Assembly (NCBI RefSeq): GCF_900108245.1 | Contig: NZ_FNUY01000016.1 | Coordinates: 1-64,000, forward strand | Source of the DNA: Allobosea lathyri | GTDB taxonomy: Bacteria > Pseudomonadota > Alphaproteobacteria > Rhizobiales > Beijerinckiaceae | Reading direction: 5' to 3' | DNA length: 64,000 nt | Shown here: positions 35,521 to 42,862 of the stretch, one piece after another | Numbering within the stretch: position 1 is the stretch's first letter | Layout of the letters: every line of letters begins with the position of its first letter | The notes under the pieces: generated by a model | Seen by the model: the letters and a program-made list of their open reading frames with translations, nothing else | Told to the model about the DNA's origin: nothing | Database searches by the model: none | Translations under genes and position numbers: made by a program

Positions 35521-36828
35521 GTGGAACCGGTGAAGACGGTCGCCGTCACGGGCGCGAGCGGCTATGTCGGGGAGGCGGTCTGTCGCGCATTGACGAAGCG
35601 CGGTATCGCGGTCCGGGCACTTTCGCGACGCGATCCCGGCATAGCCGGTACGCGCTTCGTTGCCTACGATCTCCGGCATGAGCTCGAACCCGGCTTGCTC
35701 GCCGGTGTCGATGCCGTCATTCACGCTGCAGCCGAGACCTCGCGCGGCGCGGAGCCTGACATCGAGGCTGAAATCGCGGCCCTTCATCGCCTCGCAGACG
35801 CGGCCGAGGCTGCATCGGCTCGTTTGATTTTCGTCTCAAGCCAGACGGCGAGGTCCGATGCTCCGACCGGCTATGGCCGACTCAAGGCAAGCGCCGAACG
35901 GATCGTGCTGGACCGCCTCGGGGCGGTTGTCAGACCCGGACAGGTCTATGGTGGCCCCGAGAAGGGGCTGTGGGGCACCCTAGTGTCGGTGGCGCAGCGC
36001 GCGCCGGCGATTCCTCGCTTCATGCCCGAGCCGCGGGTCCAACCTATACATGTCGATGATCTGGCGGACGCCTTGGTCCTACTGGCCTGTGAAGCTCGAC
36101 CGAGGCCGCGCGTCTACGCCATAGCGGATCCGCGCTCCGTCGCGTTCTCGCGTTTCATCCAGCTGGTGGCGATCTCCCGATTCGGGCGCCGGCCGATCCG
36201 TGTTCCCGTACCGTTGGCACCGATTATCTGGGCTCTTCGCGGTGTCGAGAAACTGGGTGTCCGACCGGCTTTCGTAAGGCGTCTTGCCTCGCTGAACGAC
36301 CTTCCTGCGCTCGACAGTGTAGCGGACATGGCCGAGCTGATCCCGTATCATCGACGTTTTCCCGACGGCGCCTCTCGCGGTACGTTCTGCCACAGGGGCC
36401 TGATCCGGGAAGGGGTCGTTCTGCTCCGTTATGCGACGGGCAGGGAGCCTGACCGGTGGCTGCTGCGCAGCTACGCGCGTGCGGTCTCGTCCGTCGGCGA
36501 AGCCGGGCCGCTGGAGTTGTCCGGCCTGACCCGCCTGCTGCCAAGGGGGCTGACGCTGTTCGACCAGCCTGCCGCCCGTCGTCGCAACGGCGAACAGGAT
36601 GCCCTGTCGCGCCGCATTGATCTCGCGCTGCTTCTGGCCGAGAGTTCGGCGCAGCATGTCGACGGCTTTCTGATGTCGTCCCATACGCCGACACGGCTTG
36701 CCCAGATCTTGCAGCTTGGACTGGCGTTGCCGCTCGAGGCTGTGGGCCGGCTCGCCGATGCCGTGGCCGGGCCGTGGCTCGATCGTGTCAGGCCTCGGCC
36801 GATCGAAGGCTCAGACCATCCCGCATGA
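35521..36828 (+). CDS. NAD(P)-dependent epimerase/dehydratase with C-terminal extension
   Basis: This 435-residue protein begins with a standard extended-SDR fold. The cofactor loop is TGASGYVG (residues 10-17), VDAVIHAAAETS is near 65, and the catalytic pair is YGRLK near 120 preceded by FVSSQTA. It likely oxidises, reduces or epimerises a nucleotide- or lipid-linked sugar. After about residue 270 a further 165 residues follow that I cannot place. The last 16 codons and stop lie inside the left copy of a 74-bp direct repeat whose right copy is at 41,140. Originally its stop probably overlapped the start of the oxidoreductase gene now at 41,175. Confidence 0.78.
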   Translation: MEPVKTVAVTGASGYVGEAVCRALTKRGIAVRALSRRDPGIAGTRFVAYDLRHELEPGLLAGVDAVIHAAAETSRGAEPDIEAEIAALHRLADAAEAASARLIFVSSQTARSDAPTGYGRLKASAERIVLDRLGAVVRPGQVYGGPEKGLWGTLVSVAQRAPAIPRFMPEPRVQPIHVDDLADALVLLACEARPRPRVYAIADPRSVAFSRFIQLVAISRFGRRPIRVPVPLAPIIWALRGVEKLGVRPAFVRRLASLNDLPALDSVADMAELIPYHRRFPDGASRGTFCHRGLIREGVVLLRYATGREPDRWLLRSYARAVSSVGEAGPLELSGLTRLLPRGLTLFDQPAARRRNGEQDALSRRIDLALLLAESSAQHVDGFLMSSHTPTRLAQILQLGLALPLEAVGRLADAVAGPWLDRVRPRPIEGSDHPA

Positions 36829-36856
36829 GGTCGTGATCATCGGCACCGGCCCCGCG
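36783..36856 (+). repeat. 74-bp direct repeat, left copy
   Basis: Identical to 41140-41213 at 72 of 74 positions (differences at 36820 and 36853). It covers the last codons of the epimerase gene, its stop, and the first 39 bases or so of the oxidoreductase gene. In this copy the ATG of the oxidoreductase is ATC, so only the right copy can start it. Confidence 0.9.
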
Positions 36857-37039
36857 ACGCCATCCACCGTCAGCGACTAACCAAGCGAAAGAGCGCCGCT
36901 TGCACGTCGCGAGTGTCCATCGTGATGCTCCGGCATGAAAAAGGTTGGGCCATTGGGCTCGCGTCGCGGGTGCGATGCGGCGGTGGTCGATGCGTTCTAA
37001 GCTCCACCGATCCAGCCCAGCGGATCAGGGAGAAGAGCG

Positions 37040-38065
37040 ATGGAGTGCTTTGTCGGCTTGGACGTTTCGGTGAAGACGACGAGCGTCTGCGTGATGGACG
37101 CAGGCGGATCGATCATCCGGGAAGGCTAGGCGGAGAGTTCGCCGGAGGCGATCGCCGCGTTCCTGTCAGCTTGCGGGCGGCAGTATTCCCGCGTTGGCCT
37201 GGAAGCCGGTCCGCTCTGTCAGTGGCTCTATGCTGGACTGGCGAAGGCAGGCTTCCCAGTAATCTGCATCGAGACGCGCCATGCTCAGGCGGTTCTAAGC
37301 GCCCGGCCGAACAAGACCGACCGCAACGATGCACGCGGCATCGCCCAGATGATGCGGGTCGGGCTCTACCGCCCGGTCCACGTCAAGACGCTGGCCAGTC
37401 AAAAAATCAGGGCATTGCTGAGCGGCCGGCGCTTCCTTCAGGCCAAGCTGCTCGATGCCGAGAATAGTATCCGCGGCTTGCTCCGCAACTTCGGCCTGAA
37501 GGTCGGGCTCGTCTCGCGCGCCCAATATGAGGCTCGTATCCTTGAACTGATCGAGGACGCGCCTTCGTTGCAGGTCATCATCGAGCCGATGCTAGCGGTC
37601 CGCCGGGTCGTCCGCGAACAGTATGTGTCGCTCCACAAAACCATGCTGGCTCTAGCCCGCGCTGACGACGACTGCCAGTTGCTGATGAGTGTTCCCGGCG
37701 TCGGGCCGCTTGTCGCCTTGACCTATCGTGCTGCGGTCGATGAGCCTGCGCGCTTTCAGCGATCTCGAGCCGTCGGGGCACATTTTGGCTTGGCTCCGCG
37801 AACGCATCAATCGGGTGAGATCGACCGACGCGGGCATATCAGCAAGAGCGGTGACGAGACCTTGAGGGCGGCCTTGTTCGAGGCCGCCATGGTTCTCTTG
37901 CGCCCAGCTACGAGGCCTTCGGCGCTTAAGGCGTGGGGCCTGCGCGTTGCCAAGCGACGTGGCATGGCCAAGGCAACTGTCGCGGTTGCCCGCCGCCTAG
38001 CGGTCATCCTTCATCGTATCTGGGTCGATCGCACCCAGTTCCGCTGGAGTGCTGAACCGGCCTGA
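37040..38065 (+). pseudogene. IS110-family transposase interrupted by an amber codon
   Basis: This is a DEDD-type transposase of about 341 codons. The N-terminal RuvC-like part starts FVGLDVSVKTTSVCVMDAGG. It continues through GLEAGPLCQWLYAGL, ETRHAQAVLSARPNKTDRNDARGIA and the C-terminal Tnp_20 region LMSVPGVGPLVALTYRAAV...FGLAPRTHQSG...RRGHISKSGDETLR. The frame is intact from ATG 37040 to TGA 38065 except for TAG at 37127-37129, codon 30, where Lys would be expected. Without suppression no full protein is made, though a rare event could restore it. The IS ends were not defined. Confidence 0.85.
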
Positions 38066-38303
38066 CGCCTCTCACAAGCGATCCAAGATCTGCCGCAAGG
38101 TGGAGCAATGTCCCTCCGGGGACCGGGGGTCGGCGAGATCGAGGGCGGTTTGGAGAGCCGCAGGGCTACTCCGCGAAAAAGCTTGATCCGCCACTCTTCG
38201 GACCCAACCATGAAGCGGCCACGTGCCGACTTCGAAGAGAAGCCAGAGACCTGGCGGGACAGCCTGCTCACGACCCATAGGCGACCCATGCCGCAGTCCC
38301 GAT

Positions 38304-38633
38304 CTACGAGAGTTTGTCGCCGAGCCAATCAACAACGAGCATTCCCAAAGAAACTAGTATGCCGACGATTGCGAGTAGGAAAACACCTAACATCGCGCCT
38401 GAAATCAAAGGATCCAGCTGAACAGCACCAAAATTCGCCCCATACACGCAGAAGGCGAAGACGACGAGGCATGAGTATCCGAGGACCCGCCTCGTCCAAT
38501 TAAATGTTCTCTGGGTCAAGTTGCGCCCGCCTGTGTCAATTGTGCGGTTTATCGCCGGATTGATGACAAGCTGCAGGTGAGCATACAGGGACGTAGCAAT
38601 CGACGCGTTAACAGGATCGAATGCAGGCGCCAT
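38304..38633 (-). CDS. Small hypothetical membrane protein
   Basis: This 109-residue protein is unrecognised. It has two hydrophobic helices near the C-terminus (about 47-70 VLGYSCLVVFAFCVYG and 80-103 GAMLGVFLLAIVGILVSLGMLV) and an N-terminal soluble part. The ATG at 38633 (MAPAFDPV) is preferred to an earlier in-frame ATG at 38705, which would add an unlikely leader. It lies inside the 4.28-kb insertion between the dead IS110 and the PIG-L gene. Confidence 0.45.
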   Translation of the reverse strand: MAPAFDPVNASIATSLYAHLQLVINPAINRTIDTGGRNLTQRTFNWTRRVLGYSCLVVFAFCVYGANFGAVQLDPLISGAMLGVFLLAIVGILVSLGMLVVDWLGDKLS

Positions 38634-38711
38634 GGCGCTCGTCAGGTCCGCTCCGCCCCAATTGAGATTTTCGTGGCGTCGGGCGGCTTGACACCCATGG
38701 CCCAATAGAGA

Positions 38712-38729
38712 AGCCGCCCGAAGGCGGCT
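38712..38729 (-). terminator. Rho-independent terminator of the GNAT/PIG-L operon
   Basis: A 7-bp stem AGCCGCC/GGCGGCT closes a tetraloop. On the minus strand it is followed by TTCTCTATT. It lies 50 bases downstream of the PIG-L stop codon. Confidence 0.55.
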
Positions 38730-38778
38730 GGTTGGGGTGGCTTCTATGATCGCGCTATGGCGTCGCGAAAACCGTGGC

Positions 38779-39546
38779 CTATCGAGAAACGAACGAGGCG
38801 GCCCGCGCCTTGAACTGTTCCCATGTCAGCCATCTGCGCCGCTCGTATAACATGTCCCCGTCATGGGGTTTGGACGACAGGCGGTCGTGGTTCAGCGACT
38901 GCAGCATCTGAGACCGATCGAGCATGAAACTCAGCGCTACGAACGGCAATAGAGCGGCAAAAGTCTTTCGCTGAGTGCGGTAGGCCAGGCAATAGCCCAA
39001 ATACCTGCCAATGGCTGATCCTGAGAACGGAACGCGGACGATGTCGCCATTCCCGGGGATCGGGTTGAATACACGAAAGGGGACGATTCCAACCCGGTAG
39101 GAGTTGTAGAGCGGAAACTGCCAAACATCGACGTCTGGAAACTGCTTGGCGAAAGCCGAGGCGATCAGCGTTGCCGCATCGTGATCGGGATGCCCTCCCT
39201 CCCATGCCGGGGCATAGACTGTGCCGATATCAGCCGGACCAAAGCGATCCACCAACTCGGAAAACGTACGGTCCATCGCATCTACAAGCTTGCCATCAGG
39301 TACGCGCTCTGCCCCGCCGAAAATGATGATGTCTTCTTTGGCAATGCCGAGCTTAGCCAGGACACTCTGGCTCTCAGCGTCGCGCGCGATAGGTGAGGCC
39401 GAATTTCCCCCTCCGTCTGTCAGATAGACGCAGATGTTCCGAATGCCGTTGCGGACATTCTGTTCAAGCAAAGAAAAAACCGCGAACTCGTCGTCTTGAT
39501 GAGGGAACAGAAATAGGGCTGGCTTCTTAGCCTTTGTTGTAAGCAT
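38779..39546 (-). CDS. PIG-L family deacetylase
   Basis: This is a 255-residue zinc-dependent LmbE/PIG-L-type N-deacetylase that removes acetyl groups from GlcNAc-type or similar sugars. The metal site is visible: FPHQDDE near residue 15 (usual form PHPDDE, here Gln for Pro) and GGHPDHDAA near 119. ATG 39546 (MLTTKAKKPALFLFPHQDDE) is chosen because the zinc motif sits near the N-terminus in this family; an in-frame ATG at 39639 would overlap the GNAT gene. It is 22 bases downstream of the GNAT gene on the same strand and is followed by a terminator, so the two form an operon. Confidence 0.78.
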   Translation of the reverse strand: MLTTKAKKPALFLFPHQDDEFAVFSLLEQNVRNGIRNICVYLTDGGGNSASPIARDAESQSVLAKLGIAKEDIIIFGGAERVPDGKLVDAMDRTFSELVDRFGPADIGTVYAPAWEGGHPDHDAATLIASAFAKQFPDVDVWQFPLYNSYRVGIVPFRVFNPIPGNGDIVRVPFSGSAIGRYLGYCLAYRTQRKTFAALLPFVALSFMLDRSQMLQSLNHDRLSSKPHDGDMLYERRRWLTWEQFKARAASFVSR

Positions 39547-39568
39547 GGCACTCGAAAAGGTTGAGAGT

Positions 39569-40414
39569 TTAAAAGGCGTCGAAATCGAGGAAATCAAACA
39601 ATATCTCCGACTTCTTCGGAGAGGCGGAGCCGATCGCAAGCGGCCGAAAAATCAGATTCAAAGGCGAGGTTCGGAATCGGCCGGGAACGTCAATGGCAAT
39701 GCCGCGCAAATTGGCAGCAGCCGGCAGCAAGCCGATGAACACTTGCGGCCTGGCAAAGGGGAAGCTGCCCGCACCATCGCCGCCGCTTACGCTCTGACGC
39801 TCGGCTACAGCGATGACTGACTTTCGCCCGGCATAAGCCCAGAATCGGCTTCGGTCACCTCTAGAAACGAGGTGGACAGCATTTCGAGGAGACCTCAGCC
39901 GCCATTCGATAGTGTCCCTGTCCCAGACGCTTTGGAAGGACGCTTCCTGCGTTTGTTCCACGCCCAGGCCGATACCAATCTTCGCATCGAGGGGACTTAT
40001 GAGTTCAAAGCCCAGGCGCTTCACGAACCCCGGAGTGCTATTGGCATTGGCTACGCCGATGACGAAATCCATGCCGAGGTCTGTGCCCCGTGCGTAGGTC
40101 GCCTCAGCGAGCTTCGTGAAAAGCCCCTTCCCCCGATACGCTTCTCCGGTGGCTGTATTGAGCGACAACAGCCCCCGAACGACTTTCCCGCCATAGCGAT
40201 ATGAAACCGGAACGCAGACATAGTGGGCAGCTAGATCGCTGCCCGCCCAAGCATCAAATCCCACCGCGCGCCCTAGCGGGTTTTCGCAGTATAACCATTC
40301 CAAATATTTTCGACTGTAATTAGCGGAGCCGGGGAAGCACTTAGAAAAAAGCTCGCAATACTCCCCAATTGCCTTCTCGTCGAACTCGATCGGCCGTATT
40401 TCAAACTCCGACAT
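39569..40414 (-). CDS. GNAT family N-acetyltransferase
   Basis: This is a 281-residue acetyltransferase. The acetyl-CoA-binding region is GEAYRGKGLFTKLAEATYARG near residue 90 (R/Q-x-x-G-x-G/A form), after RGLLSLNTATG. Then VIGVANANSTPGFVKRLGFELIS follows, the late GNAT motif. The C-terminal half is an extension often seen in GNATs of polysaccharide loci. It is the upstream member of a two-gene operon with the PIG-L deacetylase, which suggests acyl exchange on an amino sugar: deacetylate, then re-acylate. The substrate is unknown. The DNA is less GC-rich than the flanking genes. Confidence 0.75.
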   Translation of the reverse strand: MSEFEIRPIEFDEKAIGEYCELFSKCFPGSANYSRKYLEWLYCENPLGRAVGFDAWAGSDLAAHYVCVPVSYRYGGKVVRGLLSLNTATGEAYRGKGLFTKLAEATYARGTDLGMDFVIGVANANSTPGFVKRLGFELISPLDAKIGIGLGVEQTQEASFQSVWDRDTIEWRLRSPRNAVHLVSRGDRSRFWAYAGRKSVIAVAERQSVSGGDGAGSFPFARPQVFIGLLPAAANLRGIAIDVPGRFRTSPLNLIFRPLAIGSASPKKSEILFDFLDFDAF

Positions 40415-40750
40415 ACAGTTCCCCGCGCCACCTTAGACCATTCTCACTGGTGGTCTTCAGCGATGACAATAGACGCTGCCGTATAACAGCGTCAAACTCC
40501 GGAGGGCAGTGCGGCCTCCTGACCGCGGGCGTGACCATATTTGTTGTGGAGGTGGTGCAAACCACCATTGTCGCATCAAATAGCAGTGAATAGGTGGCGC
40601 GCGCGACGTTTTGGCCGTTCGGCCACAGACAAAGCGCGGGCAGAGCGACACGCGCACACCACAGCAACTCCGCCACTCACAGCTGGAGTCGCAACGGCGG
40701 GTTGGGCGAATCGTTCCTTGGGGATATGCGAGCCACCTGGAGAACACGCC
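40415..40750. other. Intergenic region upstream of the GNAT/PIG-L operon
   Basis: No gene is supported. It holds the start region of the GNAT operon (leftward) and of the small gene at 40,751 (rightward), a short hairpin GGTGGTGCAAACCACC near 40550, and the promoter candidate listed separately. Confidence 0.4.
40693..40717 (-). promoter_or_regulatory. Possible sigma-EcfG promoter
   Basis: On the minus strand GGAAC (40717-40713) is followed after 16 bases by CGTT (40696-40693), the general-stress sigma factor consensus in alphaproteobacteria. It points toward the GNAT gene, whose start is 280 bases away. A match of this strength is expected about once by chance in a window of this size. Confidence 0.22.
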
Positions 40751-40972
40751 GTGCCGACCCGCGACCCCGAGAACCAGCGGATGGTCTATTCCCTCCTCGC
40801 CGGCCGCGAGGTCTCGATCAGGTCAGAGCAGTGGAAGCACGAATGCGAGGTCGCCTATCTCGCCGACCTGACGCCTGAGAAGCGCAAGGCGATCCTCTAT
40901 GGCGTGCTGGGCGCGGAAGGTGATGAGGCGCGCGGGATCAAGCGCCACCGCGGCGACGCCGCGACGGCCTAG
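40751..40972 (+). CDS. Small hypothetical protein
   Basis: This 73-residue protein starts at GTG (VPTRDPENQRMVYSLLAGREVS) and is charged and soluble-looking, with YLADLTPEKRKAILYGVLG in the middle. I do not recognise a defined function. A related N-terminus (MPVRRADQPTVYSHRAGREVS) appears 300 bases downstream, so the region once held tandem paralogues. It lies inside the 4.28-kb insertion near its right edge. Confidence 0.5.
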   Translation: MPTRDPENQRMVYSLLAGREVSIRSEQWKHECEVAYLADLTPEKRKAILYGVLGAEGDEARGIKRHRGDAATA

Positions 40973-41056
40973 CTGGGGAGCGAGATCAAACGGCTCAAGA
41001 CATTGCGGTTGCGGGGAATCGTTCCGCGGTAGAAGTGGTGATTAGGAGATTCGCCC

Positions 41057-41185
41057 ATGCCCGTTCGCCGCGCCGACCAGCCCACCGTCTATTCCCACCG
41101 TGCCGGTCGCGAGGTTTCGGAAATGGGCTATTGTACCGCTCGTGTCAGGCCTCGGCCGATCGAAGGCTCAGACCATGCCGCATGA
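41057..41185 (+). pseudogene. Truncated paralogue of the small hypothetical gene
   Basis: The first 21 codons (MPVRRADQPTVYSHRAGREVS) match the small protein encoded at 40,751 in pattern, with AGGAG just upstream of the ATG. Similarity stops near 41,120, and by 41,140 the frame has run into the right copy of the 74-bp repeat, ending at 41,185 out of any meaningful frame. The junction of the insertion therefore cuts this gene. Confidence 0.6.
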
Positions 41186-41213
41186 GGTCGTGATCATCGG
41201 CACCGGCCCGGCG
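41140..41213 (+). repeat. 74-bp direct repeat, right copy
   Basis: Matches 36783-36856 at 72 of 74 positions. It contains the remains of the epimerase gene end and the working start of the oxidoreductase gene (ATG at 41175). Confidence 0.9.
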
Positions 41214-42746
41214 GGCGTCTCTGCAGCGTGGCCTCTGGTGCAGGCCGGGCGGGATGTGCTGATGGTCGATGCGTCAGTCGGGAAGGTAGGGACGCCGCCC
41301 GATGGCGAGTATTTCGACCTCCGCCGGCATGACGGCAGTCAGCGCGACTGGATGTTCGGCGCCGATCTCGCGGCCTGGATCGATCGGGCCGCGACCTCAC
41401 CGAAGCTGCGTGTGCCGACCCTGCGGGCGGTTTTCGATGGCTTTGCGGAGGCAAACCGGATCGTGACGGATAATTTCGCCGCGATCGGCTCGCTGGCGCG
41501 CGGAGGCCTGTCGAATGCCTGGGGTTGCGGCGTGGCGCGCTATGATCGTGACGAAATGGCGGACTTCCCCTTCGCGCATGCCGATCTCGACGAATCGTTC
41601 GCGGCCGTCAGCCGGCGCGTTGGCCTCTCGGGGCGAGCCGACGATGACCTGAGCGGGTATTTTGGACTGGACGACTGGGCGGATCCGGCGCCGGCACTCG
41701 ACGACAACGCCCAGAACCTGATGCGGCGCTACGATGCGCTGCATTCGGACGGGGCTCTGCACGGACTGCGTCTTGGGCGCGCACGCCTGGCGCTGTTGGC
41801 GTCGGATCGGGAGGATCGGCGCGCCTGCGATCTGTCGGGGCTCTGCCTTTGGGGCTGTGCGCGGGGCGCGCTCTATTCCGCGTCTCAGGAATTGCCCGGC
41901 CTCGCGCGAGCGGGGGCCGGTCTTCGCAAGGGCTTCGTTGCCGATCACATCGAGAAGATCGAAACGGGCTGGCGTGTTCATGGCGTCGAACGGGGTACAG
42001 GTGCGTCCGCGACGATCGACGCGCGCCGCGTCGTGCTGGCTGCAGGGACACTCGCCACTACGGCGATCGCCTGGCGAACGCTCCGTCATTTCGAGACGCC
42101 GCAGCGCGTCATGTCCAACCCGACAGCGGCATTTCTGCTTCTGCGAATGGGCTTGCCCGGTCGGGCGCCGGTCGCTGGTCCGGCCTTCGCGCAGCTGGCA
42201 TTCGCCCATAGGTCGGTAGCCGGTCACCTTGCTTATGGCGCCTTGTTCTCGCCGGGGCACCTGCCTGCCTTCGAATTCATCAAGCATATCCCGTCGTCGC
42301 GTTCGGCCGCCCGTCTGATCTGGCGGCTGCTCAATACCGCTACGCTCGTCGGGAATGCCTTTCTACCCGCCAGCCTGACGCGACACAGCGCCGTCCTCGG
42401 CCGCGACGGCAGGTTGCGTGTGACCGGGAAGGCCGGCGACGATCTCTCCGCTGCCATTACCGGTATCGCGCGGGATTGGCGAAAGGCGGCGAGACGGCTG
42501 GGATTTCTCGTGATGCCCGGGAGTTTCACGATGGGTCAGCTCGGCTCGGATATCCACTATGCCGGCACGCTGCCCATGCGCAAGGACCCTCGGATTGGCG
42601 AAACGAATGCTGTTGGCGAACTGGCCGGACAGCCGGGATTGTTCGTCGCCGATGCAGCGACGTTTCCGGAATTGTCTGCAAAGCCGCATACGCTGACGAT
42701 GATGGCGATGGCGGACCGCCTCGGTCGCCATCTGGCGCAACTGTGA
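41175..42746 (+). CDS. FAD-dependent GMC-type oxidoreductase
   Basis: This 523-residue flavoprotein begins MPHEVVIIGTGPAGVSAAWPLVQAG cut at the dinucleotide loop GTGPAG (residues 9-14). It has VVLAAGTLATTAIAWRTL near 290, and ends with a GMC C-terminal-like segment (FVADAATFPELSAKPHTLTMMAMADRLG, about 490-518). It probably oxidises a sugar or alcohol group; the electron acceptor is unknown. Four cysteines in the region DLSGLCLWGCARGALY (near 222-232) and elsewhere may be structural. The ATG at 41175 is fixed by the left copy of the repeat, where this ATG overlaps the epimerase stop region. The frame is open upstream to 41,100 only because of the insertion junction. Confidence 0.75.
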   Translation: MPHEVVIIGTGPAGVSAAWPLVQAGRDVLMVDASVGKVGTPPDGEYFDLRRHDGSQRDWMFGADLAAWIDRAATSPKLRVPTLRAVFDGFAEANRIVTDNFAAIGSLARGGLSNAWGCGVARYDRDEMADFPFAHADLDESFAAVSRRVGLSGRADDDLSGYFGLDDWADPAPALDDNAQNLMRRYDALHSDGALHGLRLGRARLALLASDREDRRACDLSGLCLWGCARGALYSASQELPGLARAGAGLRKGFVADHIEKIETGWRVHGVERGTGASATIDARRVVLAAGTLATTAIAWRTLRHFETPQRVMSNPTAAFLLLRMGLPGRAPVAGPAFAQLAFAHRSVAGHLAYGALFSPGHLPAFEFIKHIPSSRSAARLIWRLLNTATLVGNAFLPASLTRHSAVLGRDGRLRVTGKAGDDLSAAITGIARDWRKAARRLGFLVMPGSFTMGQLGSDIHYAGTLPMRKDPRIGETNAVGELAGQPGLFVADAATFPELSAKPHTLTMMAMADRLGRHLAQL

Positions 42747-42862
42747 ACAGCTCAAGCGATCGGTTCCAAGACCCCGGCGTCAATAACGACTTGGTCTTCA
42801 CACCCAGCGCCAATACCACCGCCGCCTCACCGGCTTGCCCGACACGAAGGTTGCGATAGTAG

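Larger units (their letters stand above)
36857..41139. mobile_element. 4.28-kb inserted segment between the 74-bp repeats
   Basis: The segment separates the epimerase gene from the oxidoreductase gene that the repeat shows once followed it directly. It contains a broken IS110 transposase, a small membrane protein gene, a PIG-L deacetylase and GNAT pair on the minus strand, and two related small plus-strand genes, the second cut off exactly at the right junction. No intact recombinase is present. The way it entered (transposition, recombination between duplicated copies) cannot be decided from the sequence. Confidence 0.6.
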
